From assembly GCA_017546455.1 (NCBI GenBank), contig JAFYWY010000030.1, positions 1 through 51,219 on the forward strand: a stretch of DNA of 51,219 nt, given 5' to 3'. Positions 32,422 to 40,134 of the stretch are shown one piece after another. Origin of the DNA: Opitutales bacterium (GTDB taxonomy: Bacteria > Verrucomicrobiota > Verrucomicrobiia > Opitutales > UBA953). Position 1 is the stretch's first letter. Each line of letters begins with the position of its first letter. The notes beneath the pieces were generated by a model, which was not told the DNA's origin, did no database searches, and worked only from the letters and a program-made list of their open reading frames with translations. A program made the position numbers and the translations under genes.

Positions 32422-33798
32422 ATGAGTGAATCTACACGAGTTACATTCGGTACAAAATTAGGGATTCTGGCGGCAACGGCGGGATCCGCAGTCGGCCTCG
32501 GGAACGTCTGGCGTTTTCCGAGTGAAACGGCCAATGGCGGTGGGGCGATCTTCGTTTTTATTTACCTCGCCTGTGTAATCTTTTTCGGGATTCCGCTCGT
32601 CTTGGCGGAATTCATTATCGGACGCGCCGGGAAAGCAAATCCGGCGGGCGCCTATCGCAATCTCGCGCCGGGAAAGCCTTTCTATTTCTTCGGCATTTTC
32701 GCCGTGGCGGCCGTAATGCTGATTTCGAGCTTCTACATGGTCGTCGCCGGTTGGACCTTCGACTACTTTGCGCTCGCGCTGACGGGCAAGCTGTCGAACC
32801 TTACGGAGCCGTCGGCGTTTAAGCAAATTTTCGCCGATTTGGCCAACGATACTTGGCGGCAGACTTTTTGGATGGCCGTCTCCGTTATCAGTACGGCGGT
32901 TATTGTCGGTTTCGGGGTGAAAAAGGGCATTGAATCGGCGAGCAAGCTGATGATGCCGCTCCTGTTCCTGATCTTGCTCGTAATGTGCGTGCGCGCCGTC
33001 ACGCTGCCGAATGCCTTTGAAGGTCTCGCGTTTCTTTTCCGCCCGGACCTCTCGCACGTAACCCCTCAGGTCTTCGTGTCGGCACTCGGTCAGGCCTTTT
33101 TCTCGCTTTCTCTCGGGATGGGCTGCCTGATTACCTATGCCTCGTACTTCGGCCCGGACGTGCGCTTGGGGAAGACGGCGGGGCAACTCGCAGTCGTCGA
33201 TACCCTGGTTGCCGTGCTGGCGGGGATGACGATTTTTTCGACGGCCTTTTCCGTTGCCGGAACGGGGTCTGCGGAAATCAGCGAGGCCCTGAGCCACGGG
33301 GGTCCGGGATTGATTTTTGAGACGCTCCCGCAGCTTTTCCAGGCTTTGCCGCTCGGACAGCTTTGGGCGGCGCTCTTCTTCTTCCTGCTGATTCTGGCGA
33401 CGATTACATCGGCAATTTCGCTCTACGAAATCGGGACGGCGTTTTTGCACGAGGAATTCCATTGCTCGCGTATCACTTCTGTAATCCTGATTTCCGCGTT
33501 CACTTTGGTGACGGGATTTTTGGCCGCGGCCTCCCTCGGCGGTGACTCGCCCCTGGTTTTCTTCGGCAAGACCCTCTTTGACTGGCTCGATACGATTACG
33601 GCAACCTGGATGATGCCGATCGGCGGCCTCTTTGTCTCGTGGTTCGTCGGCTGGTACCTGGACAAAAAGCTGGTGCGCTCTCAGCTCAGCAACAACGATA
33701 CGACGGCGATCCGCTTCTTCAGGACCTACCTTTTCCTGTTGCGCTACGTCGCGCCGATCGGAATCATCATCATTTTCCTGGTCTCGCTTCTAAAATAA
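32422..33798 (+). CDS. Neurotransmitter:sodium symporter (LeuT-like) family transporter
   Basis: The 458-aa membrane protein begins with LGILAATAGSAVGLGNVWRFP, the hallmark of TM1 of the NSS family (unwound sodium- and substrate-binding helix). About 11-12 membrane segments follow; SLSLGMGCLITYASYFG corresponds to TM6 and its adjoining region. Members take up amino acids with sodium; the substrate here is not decidable. A sodium-coupled transporter and a sodium channel in the same window suggest that sodium gradients matter to this organism. Confidence 0.92.
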   Translation: MSESTRVTFGTKLGILAATAGSAVGLGNVWRFPSETANGGGAIFVFIYLACVIFFGIPLVLAEFIIGRAGKANPAGAYRNLAPGKPFYFFGIFAVAAVMLISSFYMVVAGWTFDYFALALTGKLSNLTEPSAFKQIFADLANDTWRQTFWMAVSVISTAVIVGFGVKKGIESASKLMMPLLFLILLVMCVRAVTLPNAFEGLAFLFRPDLSHVTPQVFVSALGQAFFSLSLGMGCLITYASYFGPDVRLGKTAGQLAVVDTLVAVLAGMTIFSTAFSVAGTGSAEISEALSHGGPGLIFETLPQLFQALPLGQLWAALFFFLLILATITSAISLYEIGTAFLHEEFHCSRITSVILISAFTLVTGFLAAASLGGDSPLVFFGKTLFDWLDTITATWMMPIGGLFVSWFVGWYLDKKLVRSQLSNNDTTAIRFFRTYLFLLRYVAPIGIIIIFLVSLLK

Positions 33799-33890
33799 GC
33801 CGGTCCTGAGAGAAGTTCCGTTGACTCTATGGGGGAAATCAACATGCTTCCTCCAACGTACATTTTTAGAAACCATCGACACCCTGCTTT

Positions 33891-34943
33891 ATGAGCGTCA
33901 AAAAATCTTCCCAAAAAACTGCCCCGGCGCGTCCCGCAAGCAAGACGACGGCTAAGGCGCCTGCGTCCAAGAAAACCGTAGCCAAGAAGCCGAGCGCTCC
34001 CGAGAAGAAGGCGCCGGTTGCCGCGGTCAAAAAGCCCGCCAAGAAGATCGTCGAAGCGGTGAAGGAAGTTGCGGAAAAGGAAACGGCCAAGCGTTCGCTG
34101 ATTGCTCCCGCCAAGCGCGGTCGCAAGGCGAAGACGCCGCCGGCACCCGTTAGTGCCAACGCCGGCATTTCCGTGCCGCGCGACGTTAAGGCGATGAATG
34201 CGTCTTTTTCGCACCGCAACCGTGCGCGTGCGTACAATCCGTTTGAGCTCGAGCAGTTGCTTTTCCAGCGCGGCGTAACGAACATCAACATTTTCAATCC
34301 GAACGCGGACATCGTTCCCGTTAAAAAGGCGGAAACGAAGAAAATCATTCTTACGACGCTCCCGAAGAGCAAGGAAAAGCGCACGATCGGTGCGGTGTCG
34401 CTCGACGATCTTTTCGGCTTCAATCCTTTTGCCGAAGACGCTGTTTCGCAGGAAGAAAAACTGATTCCGGAAAAGTGGCTCAAGTACTATCGCAAGCTGA
34501 TGGCGCGTAAGTCCGAATTGCAGACGAATATTTCCCGTCACTCCGAAAGCGCATTCCGCAAGGAAGGCAAGGAGGAAACCGGTGACGTTTCCGCATACAG
34601 CCAGCACACGGCGGATATCGACAACGAGGCTTTTGACCGCGATTTTGCCATCAGCCGCCTCGGCGCCGAGCAGGAAGAGCTCGCTGAAATTTCAATTGCC
34701 GTCGAACGCATGAAAAAAGGCACTTACGGCATCTGCGAAATCACCGGCAAGCCCATTCCCGCCGAACGCCTCAACAAGGTTCCCTTCACGCGCTATTCGC
34801 TCGAAGGTAAAATCGAAGCGGAAAAACAGCGCCGAGCCGAAGCCCGCCGCCGTCAGGCCAACGCGACCGGCGACATCTCGGAAGTCATCGATATCGAAAA
34901 CGATTCGCCGATTTCGCTTCCGGAAGAGCACGAAGAACCCTAA
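33891..34943 (+). CDS. DksA/TraR-like protein with histone H1-like N-terminal tail and degenerate zinc finger
   Basis: The 350-aa protein has three parts. Residues 1-85 are Lys/Ala/Pro-rich with repeated KK, PAKK and SKK motifs, like a histone H1 tail. The middle region (about 85-195) includes NPFELEQLLFQRGV. The C-terminal DksA-like domain (about 200-320) has the coiled coil and KKGTYGICEITGKPIPAERL. DksA normally binds zinc with four Cys. Here only Cys in GICE remains; the partners are Thr/Gly and, in RYSLEGK, Ser/Gly, so the site is zinc-free. It could bind DNA through the tail and RNA polymerase through the DksA part. The stop overlaps the lspA start (TAATG). Confidence 0.85.
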   Translation: MSVKKSSQKTAPARPASKTTAKAPASKKTVAKKPSAPEKKAPVAAVKKPAKKIVEAVKEVAEKETAKRSLIAPAKRGRKAKTPPAPVSANAGISVPRDVKAMNASFSHRNRARAYNPFELEQLLFQRGVTNINIFNPNADIVPVKKAETKKIILTTLPKSKEKRTIGAVSLDDLFGFNPFAEDAVSQEEKLIPEKWLKYYRKLMARKSELQTNISRHSESAFRKEGKEETGDVSAYSQHTADIDNEAFDRDFAISRLGAEQEELAEISIAVERMKKGTYGICEITGKPIPAERLNKVPFTRYSLEGKIEAEKQRRAEARRRQANATGDISEVIDIENDSPISLPEEHEEP

Positions 34944-35533
34944 TGAAGCTGCATTTAAAGCGCTTTCGGAAATACACGGTTTTCTGGCGTCTCGCCATTG
35001 CCGTGTTTCTTCTCGACCAGATAACGAAATGGCTCGTTATCGCGTTAATTCCTTGGGAACCCGGGCAGCCGACCTATTCTCTGCCCGGAGAATACGGATA
35101 CAACGTGAATTTCGAGCCGATCTGCATCGTCGATAATTTCTTCTACCTCGTCCACATCGACAATCCCGGGGCGGCGTGGAGTCTGTTTGCCGGATGCCAG
35201 GTTTTCCTGAGCCTCTTTGCTTTCGCGGCGCTCGCGGGAATTTTCTTCTGCCGTCGCCATCTCGAGCTGGAGCGCTTGCCCTCGCAAATCGCACTCGGCC
35301 TGCTGTCGGGCGGAATCGCAGGGAATCTCTTCGACCGCCTTTGGCACGGACACGTCATCGATTTTCTCGATGTTCACCTCCCGCTCTACGGCCGTTGGCC
35401 CGCATTTAACATCGCCGACTGCGGCATCGTTATCGGGGTTTTCTTCTATCTCTTTATCAACGTTATTCCGCTCTTCGGTTACAATCACCCGCAATCTAAG
35501 CGCTTCAACGAAGAAGAAACGCTGGATAAGTAG
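34943..35533 (+). CDS. lspA: Lipoprotein signal peptidase
   Basis: The 196-aa inner-membrane aspartyl peptidase cleaves prolipoproteins after diacylglyceryl addition. The conserved boxes are visible: LLDQITKWLV near the N-terminus, NPGAAWSLF, GGIAGNLFDRLWHGHVIDFLD and AFNIADCGIVIGV, which hold the two catalytic Asp residues. Four membrane segments fit the family. Translation is coupled to the DksA-like gene by the TAATG overlap. The several lipoproteins in the window are its likely substrates. Confidence 0.95.
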   Translation: MKLHLKRFRKYTVFWRLAIAVFLLDQITKWLVIALIPWEPGQPTYSLPGEYGYNVNFEPICIVDNFFYLVHIDNPGAAWSLFAGCQVFLSLFAFAALAGIFFCRRHLELERLPSQIALGLLSGGIAGNLFDRLWHGHVIDFLDVHLPLYGRWPAFNIADCGIVIGVFFYLFINVIPLFGYNHPQSKRFNEEETLDK

Positions 35534-35549
35534 GGTGTGCCTTCGGCAA

Positions 35550-35910
35550 AGCTTAAGAGCTTAAAGGTTGAGAAGTTGAATCGGCGGAGCCGAGCCTTGA
35601 AAAGGCAGTTGCAAATCGCGAATTCCGAGTTCCGAATGATTCCCGCCGACAGAGGGTTGCGGCAGTGAATGGTGAGCGGATACCGGATGTTTCACGGATT
35701 CTCCGTAAAATGATGCCTATGTCACATCCAATACTTCCAATAGTAATCATTTGGAATTCGCTATTTGGGATTTGCAATTGCGCAGCAGCCTCTTCGAGGC
35801 TGTGCTGATGCTTGGCGCTAACTTTCTTCGGCTTTTAAGCGCCTAAACTTTCGCCGTAGGCGTCCACCTATCCGTTATCAGATATCAGTTATTCCTTTAC
35901 GGAAGCTCCA
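35550..35910. repeat. Mosaic intergenic repeat cluster downstream of lspA
   Basis: This spacer carries CTTAAGAGCTTAAAGGTTGAG-like sequence, GCAGTTGCAAATCGCGAATT with TTCCGAATGATT (35603-35640), CCAATAGTAATCATTTGGAA (35737), CAGCCTCTTCGAGGCTGTGC (35787), GATGCTTGGCGCTAAC and CACCTATCCGTTATCAGATA. All are variants of modules in other spacers, in a new order, which shows reshuffling. No gene is supported. Confidence 0.7.
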
Positions 35911-35980
35911 AGCTTCCGTTTCCGCGTGATTTTGTCGAAATCCTTACGAGTATAGAGCAGGTGTACGCTCTAAAACTCAA

Positions 35981-36223
35981 TTACGCTCCTGCTTTTTCGT
36001 CTGCCTTTTCGGTGGCGGGCTTGGTCGGCTGTTTGCGCGCCCGCGGCTTAAAGTCGTACGGGAGCTCAATCTTGCCGTCGTTGCGTTTTGCGTCCTCTAA
36101 GAGCGATTTAATCGCCATGCGCACGATGTCGGCAGCATTTAAATGCCAACGTTCCGCCAGCGCTTCCAGCGTTTGGCGGTCTTCCGGATCAAGACGGATG
36201 CCCATGGACGGTTTGATGCTCAT
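35981..36223 (-). CDS. Ribbon-helix-helix (CopG-like) protein
   Basis: The 80-aa product begins MSIKPSMGIRLDPEDRQTLEALAERWHLNAADIVRMAIKSLL, a short strand followed by two helices as in ribbon-helix-helix repressors. The C-terminus is Lys/Pro/Ala-rich (KPRARKQPTKPATEK) and could bind DNA non-specifically. The ATG at 36223 is preferred to a TTG 13 codons upstream. It is divergent from another small gene with a similar helical pattern (36307), with an 83-bp shared promoter region. Confidence 0.7.
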   Translation of the reverse strand: MSIKPSMGIRLDPEDRQTLEALAERWHLNAADIVRMAIKSLLEDAKRNDGKIELPYDFKPRARKQPTKPATEKADEKAGA

Positions 36224-36306
36224 TTCACGGGAAACTATGCGTTCAATCCGCTTTTCCCGCAACTCATTTCAACTACAAGCTTGACAAAACAAAGTATCGC
36301 GGCACG

Positions 36307-36501
36307 ATGAAGCACGAAAATTCTACTTCCGATCCTAAAATGTTCGAAATTTCTCCGTCAGCCCTCCGTCTGAGCCAAGAGGAATGGAGCCTTCTCGAGT
36401 CCCTTGCGGCTTCCCAAGGGATTAGTTCCGAAGAACTTATTTCCCGGACGCTGAAAGACTTCCTGTCTGCCCCCCCCCCCCCAGAGAGACGCAATAGTTG
36501 A
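36307..36501 (+). CDS. Small ribbon-helix-helix-like protein with a poly-C tract
   Basis: The 64-aa product has FEISPSALRLSQEEWSLLESLAASQGISSEELISRTLKDFL, resembling a ribbon-helix-helix or antitoxin-like helical domain. It ends in APPPPERRNS, encoded by a run of 13 C residues. Slippage in this run would replace the last residues: 12 C would extend the C-terminus by about 12 residues, and 14 C gives a different short end. No toxin partner is adjacent. The function is unknown. Confidence 0.55.
   Translation: MKHENSTSDPKMFEISPSALRLSQEEWSLLESLAASQGISSEELISRTLKDFLSAPPPPERRNS
36470..36482. repeat. Homopolymeric C(13) tract
   Basis: Thirteen consecutive C residues lie near the 3' end of the small gene at 36307. 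It is the only homopolymer of this length that I noticed in the window. Such tracts are classic slipped-strand sites, and the assembled length may itself be uncertain. Confidence 0.85.
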
Positions 36502-36529
36502 TTCTCTTTCAGAAGGCGTCTCGGACGAG

Positions 36530-36690
36530 ACGTAAATATTGTCTCTCGCAGAGACGCGGGGACGCAGAGTCTCAAGTGAGGTTTGCTGTTTTTATTCCAA
36601 AACTTAATCCTCCGAAGAAGCTTAAATTGGAAGCGTGGCGATTTTCTTTCCGTTGTCGCTCCGTGTCTCTGTGAGAGGCTCTAAAGCAAG
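36530..36690. repeat. Diverged mosaic repeat module
   Basis: GCAGAGACGCGGGGACGCAG (36554) and CCGTGTCTCTGTGAGAGGC (36661) are variants of the TCTCTCACAGAGACACGGAG module seen at 8502 and 22411, here in both orientations. No gene is visible between the small RHH-like gene and ileS. Confidence 0.5.
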
Positions 36691-36710
36691 CTGTTCCGAT
36701 AGCGAAAAAA

Positions 36711-36741
36711 AAAGACAGACGCGTGAGCGTCTGTCTTTTTG
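36711..36741. terminator. Bidirectional terminator of ileS
   Basis: AAAGACAGACGC (36711-36722) pairs perfectly with GCGTCTGTCTTT (36727-36738) around GTGA. T-runs follow on both strands (TTTTT on plus; TTTTTTT on minus). It lies 23 bp beyond the ileS stop. Confidence 0.9.
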
Positions 36742-36760
36742 TTTTCCGAAGCGAATTCGC

Positions 36761-39571
36761 TTAGAACTCGGCAGGGAATTTTTCCATGAGAGCGTCGCGG
36801 CAACGGGCGGAAACCTTGCCGAAGTTGCCGGCTTCGACGAGTTCCGGCATCCAGCGCCAGGAGCGCGGGCAGCGGACGTAGCCGAGTGTTTCGGCTTTAA
36901 CGGCTTCGACGGAAAGCGCAGCGCCTGCGGGAGCTTCTTTGAGAACGACTTCCGAGACGATGAAGGTTTCCGCGAGGACGGCTGCATGCTTCTTCAGGAG
37001 CGCGTAGAGCGGCGATTCCGCGTCGCAGGTAATCGTGACGACGGCTTCGAGCGATTGACCGATGACCTTCGCGGAGCGGAGGGCGTCGAGCTTCAGATTG
37101 ACGTCGTCGAGCACCTTGAGCAGCGTATCGAACGCTTCCGCTTCTTCGGCGAAGACGCAGTCCGGACGGTACTCCGGCCAATCTTGCAGGAGGATGGAAT
37201 CTTCCACGTACTCGTTTTTTGCGGTGAAGAAGCCCCAGGCTTCGTCCGTCGTGAACGGCAGCATCGGAGCGAGCATCTTCAGGTAGGTCGTGAAGATCGT
37301 GTAAATCGCAGTCTGCGAGGAGCGGCGTTCACGCGAGTTTGCGGCGTAGGTGTAGAGGCGGTCCTTCAGGATGTTGTGATAGGTTGCCGAAAGCGTTTCC
37401 ACGGTAAACGCGGCAATTGCGGCGTAGGCCTTGTGGAATTCGCAGTTTTCGAAGCAGCTCGTGACGTTTGCGTGGAGCTGGAAGAGCTTCGTGAGCGCCC
37501 ACTTGTCGATGAGCGTCAGTTCCGCGAACGGGACGGCATCCTTTACCGGGTCGAAATCGTAAAGATTCGAGAGCTGGTAGCGGATCGTGTTGCGGATATT
37601 GCGGTACTGCGTCGCCGTGGCGTCGAGGATGCTGTCGGAGAGCGGAATATCGTTCTGATAGTTTTCCGAGGCGATCCAGAGGCGGACGATGTCGGCGCCG
37701 TATTTGGAAACGTAGCCGTCGGCGGTTTGCGGCTTGCCGTCGGACTTCGAAATTTTTTGGCGCGTGCCTTCGTTGACGACGAAGCCGTGCGTGATGACTT
37801 TCTTGTACGGTGCGCAGGCAAAGTTGATGACGCTCGTCCACAGCGAGGATTGGAACCAGCCGCGGTGTTGGTCGGAGCCTTCGAGATAGAGGTCCGCCGG
37901 GAAGGCGAGGTCCGGATTGCGCTTCAGGACTGCGGCGCTGGACGAGCCGGAGTCGATCCAAACGTCGAGCGTATCCGTGCCGGCGACGAGTTTTTCCGGG
38001 GTCGGCCAGTTGGCGGGAAGGTTGATGCCCGCGAGGAGTTCCGCCGGCGATTTTTCAAACCAGATGTCCGTGCCTTCAACGGCGATTTTTTCGGCGATCC
38101 CGCGGATGACGTCGGCGTCGAGGAACGCTTCGCGCGTGTCTGCGTCGTAGAAGACCGGAATCGGCACGCCCCAGGAGCGCTGGCGGGAAATACACCAGTC
38201 CGGGCGGCCTTCAACGGCGGCGCGGATGCGGTTTTCGCCGCTGGCGGGCAACCAGGCAACATCGCCGATTTGTTCGAGCGCCTTGGCGCGCATGCCGTTC
38301 TTGTCGAGCGCGACGAACCATTGGTCCATGGCGCGGAAGATGACCGGCGTTTTCGAGCGCCAGCAGTGCGGGTACTGGTGGTCGATTTTCGCGACTTTCA
38401 AAAGTTTCCCCGAAGCTTCGAGTAGTTTCAGGACTTCGATGTTAGCCGGGCACTTGCCGTTCGTATCCAGGACGGAAATACCGACGAGCGACGCGGGGAC
38501 GCGTCCGTCGTTGGCGTAAACGCCTTCGTCGTTGACCGGGCAGTAAATTTCGATGCCGTAGCGCAGGCAGGTCTGATAGTCTTCGAGACCGTGGCCGCCG
38601 GCGGTGTGGACGCAACCCGTTCCCGCATCCGTCGTGATGTAATCGGCGCAGACGACCGGGGATGTGCGGTCGCAGATCGGGTGTTGCGTTTGGATGCCTT
38701 CGAGGGTTTTGCCGAGGACCTTTGCGACGCGCGTTGCGCCTTCCAGACCGCAGTCGGCGATGAACTTGTCGGCGAGAGCGTCGGCGACGATGAAGATTTT
38801 TCCGCCGTGAGCGATTTCAACGTATTCGAGTTCCGGGTGCACGGCGACGGCCATGTTTGCGGGAATCGTCCAGGGCGTCGTCGTCCAGATGACGAAATTC
38901 TTTTCCGGGGCGTCGATTTGCGAGAACGCAACCCAGATCGACGGCGAGACGTGGCTCTTGTATTCGATTTCGGCTTCGGCGAGCGCGGTCTTGCAGGGAA
39001 TCGACCAGTAAACCGGCTTTTTGGAGCGGTAGATCAGATCGTGTGCGACCATGTTCGCAAAGGTGCGAATGATGTCGGCTTCGTAGGCGGGGTTCTTTGT
39101 TTTGTATTCTGCGGCCCAGTCGGCGAGGATGCCGAGGCGCTTGAATTGTTTGCGCTGCTTTTCGATGAAGCTTTCGGAGAATTCGGCGCATGCCTTACGG
39201 ATTTCGAGCGGCGTGAGCGTCTTTTCCTTGGCGTGGAGCTCTTTCATCACCTTGTGTTCAATCGGCAGGCCGTGGCAGTCCCAGCCGGGAACGTAGGGGA
39301 CGCGGAAGCCGCACATCGTCTTGTAGCGCATGATGATGTCCTTGAGGAGCTTGTTGAGCGCGGTGCCGATGTGGACGTCGCCGTTGGTGAAGGGCGGTCC
39401 GTCGTGGAGAATAAAGGATTTGCCCGTGCCCGCATTCTTTTCCTGAAGGCGTTTGTAGAGGTCGGTTTCTTCCCAAAACGCGATGCGCTTGGGTTCGCGA
39501 GCGGTGAGATTGGCCCGCATCGGAAAATCCGTTACGGGGAGGTTCAAGGTGTCTTTGAGTTCCACGGCCAT
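36761..39571 (-). CDS. ileS: Isoleucyl-tRNA synthetase
   Basis: The 936-aa class I synthetase charges tRNA-Ile. DGPPFTNGDVHIGTALNK contains the HIGH-type motif (here HIGT). The editing domain has TTTPWTIPANMAVAVHPE and the catalytic second half has KISKSDGK (KMSKS-type). ALDKNGMRAKALEQ and SWGVPIPVFYDA are typical too. The C-terminal zinc motif is eroded: RCPRSWRWMPEL ... SARCRDAL keeps only two of the usual four Cys. I used the ATG at 39571 (MAVELKDTLNLP), which begins the conserved region. It forms a single-gene unit with a strong terminator. Confidence 0.96.
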   Translation of the reverse strand: MAVELKDTLNLPVTDFPMRANLTAREPKRIAFWEETDLYKRLQEKNAGTGKSFILHDGPPFTNGDVHIGTALNKLLKDIIMRYKTMCGFRVPYVPGWDCHGLPIEHKVMKELHAKEKTLTPLEIRKACAEFSESFIEKQRKQFKRLGILADWAAEYKTKNPAYEADIIRTFANMVAHDLIYRSKKPVYWSIPCKTALAEAEIEYKSHVSPSIWVAFSQIDAPEKNFVIWTTTPWTIPANMAVAVHPELEYVEIAHGGKIFIVADALADKFIADCGLEGATRVAKVLGKTLEGIQTQHPICDRTSPVVCADYITTDAGTGCVHTAGGHGLEDYQTCLRYGIEIYCPVNDEGVYANDGRVPASLVGISVLDTNGKCPANIEVLKLLEASGKLLKVAKIDHQYPHCWRSKTPVIFRAMDQWFVALDKNGMRAKALEQIGDVAWLPASGENRIRAAVEGRPDWCISRQRSWGVPIPVFYDADTREAFLDADVIRGIAEKIAVEGTDIWFEKSPAELLAGINLPANWPTPEKLVAGTDTLDVWIDSGSSSAAVLKRNPDLAFPADLYLEGSDQHRGWFQSSLWTSVINFACAPYKKVITHGFVVNEGTRQKISKSDGKPQTADGYVSKYGADIVRLWIASENYQNDIPLSDSILDATATQYRNIRNTIRYQLSNLYDFDPVKDAVPFAELTLIDKWALTKLFQLHANVTSCFENCEFHKAYAAIAAFTVETLSATYHNILKDRLYTYAANSRERRSSQTAIYTIFTTYLKMLAPMLPFTTDEAWGFFTAKNEYVEDSILLQDWPEYRPDCVFAEEAEAFDTLLKVLDDVNLKLDALRSAKVIGQSLEAVVTITCDAESPLYALLKKHAAVLAETFIVSEVVLKEAPAGAALSVEAVKAETLGYVRCPRSWRWMPELVEAGNFGKVSARCRDALMEKFPAEF

Positions 39572-39649
39572 AATTAAATAAAGGACGAAAAATTTTAAAA
39601 CGAAAAGCATGCTCTTTTTCCCGCCTGCCGTCAACTGCGGGACTGCTAA

Positions 39650-39682
39650 AAAATCGGGTGCCCCGAAAAATCCGGAGCACCC
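39650..39682 (-). terminator. Terminator of the TM2-domain gene
   Basis: GGGTGCCCCG (39656-39665) pairs with CCGGAGCACCC (39672-39682) with a small bulge. On the minus strand it is followed by GATTTTTT. It lies 24 bp beyond the stop of the TM2-domain gene. Confidence 0.8.
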
Positions 39683-39706
39683 GTCGTTGGTTCTGCGAAA
39701 GCGGGA

Positions 39707-39937
39707 TTAGCAGAACGTTTTTTCCGATGCGTCTTTGGTAACCGTACACATTTCGACGATTGCCCAAATTCCGACGGCGGCAAGCGGGAGAACGAGCCAT
39801 CCCAAAAGCAGGGTAATCAGCAATTGGGCGATGGCTTTGCCCGTGTATTCGGCGTAGAAATTGTGGACGCCCAGGCAGCCGAAAAGAAGTCCGAGAACGA
39901 TGTAGGTGATGCGTGATTTTGCAGGAGTTTCGCTCAT
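39707..39937 (-). CDS. TM2-domain membrane protein
   Basis: The 76-aa protein has the TM2 pattern: a helix (SRITYIVLGLLFGCLGVHNFY) containing the G-hairpin GVHNFYAEYTGKA, and a second helix (AIAQLLITLLLGWLVLPLAAVGIWAIVEM). TM2 proteins are small two-span inner-membrane proteins of mostly unknown role. I used the ATG at 39937 (MSETPAKSR); longer in-frame versions run into the promoter region of the divergent ABC transporter. Confidence 0.85.
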   Translation of the reverse strand: MSETPAKSRITYIVLGLLFGCLGVHNFYAEYTGKAIAQLLITLLLGWLVLPLAAVGIWAIVEMCTVTKDASEKTFC

Positions 39938-40134
39938 GATAGGTTTTTGGTTAGGATGATGTTGAATGTTGAATTTTCGAATTCTACCCCCCCTAAAAGT
40001 TGTCAATAGGGATTTTCGGCGTTTTGCGCGCATTTCCGCTCCCTTTTCTTTTGCGTGGTTGGCGGGAGGGTGGTAGCATTCGCGGAAATTTGAATGCTTT
40101 CGCCCGGCGGAAGCGTAAAACACGTCACTGCTTT

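Noticed and set aside
36223-36501. Toxin-antitoxin pair
   Set aside because: Both small proteins look like DNA-binding ribbon-helix-helix types and are divergent; no toxin-like protein is adjacent.
36635-38425. 596-aa plus-strand frame across ileS
   Set aside because: Antisense shadow of ileS; it also runs through the bidirectional terminator at 36711-36741.
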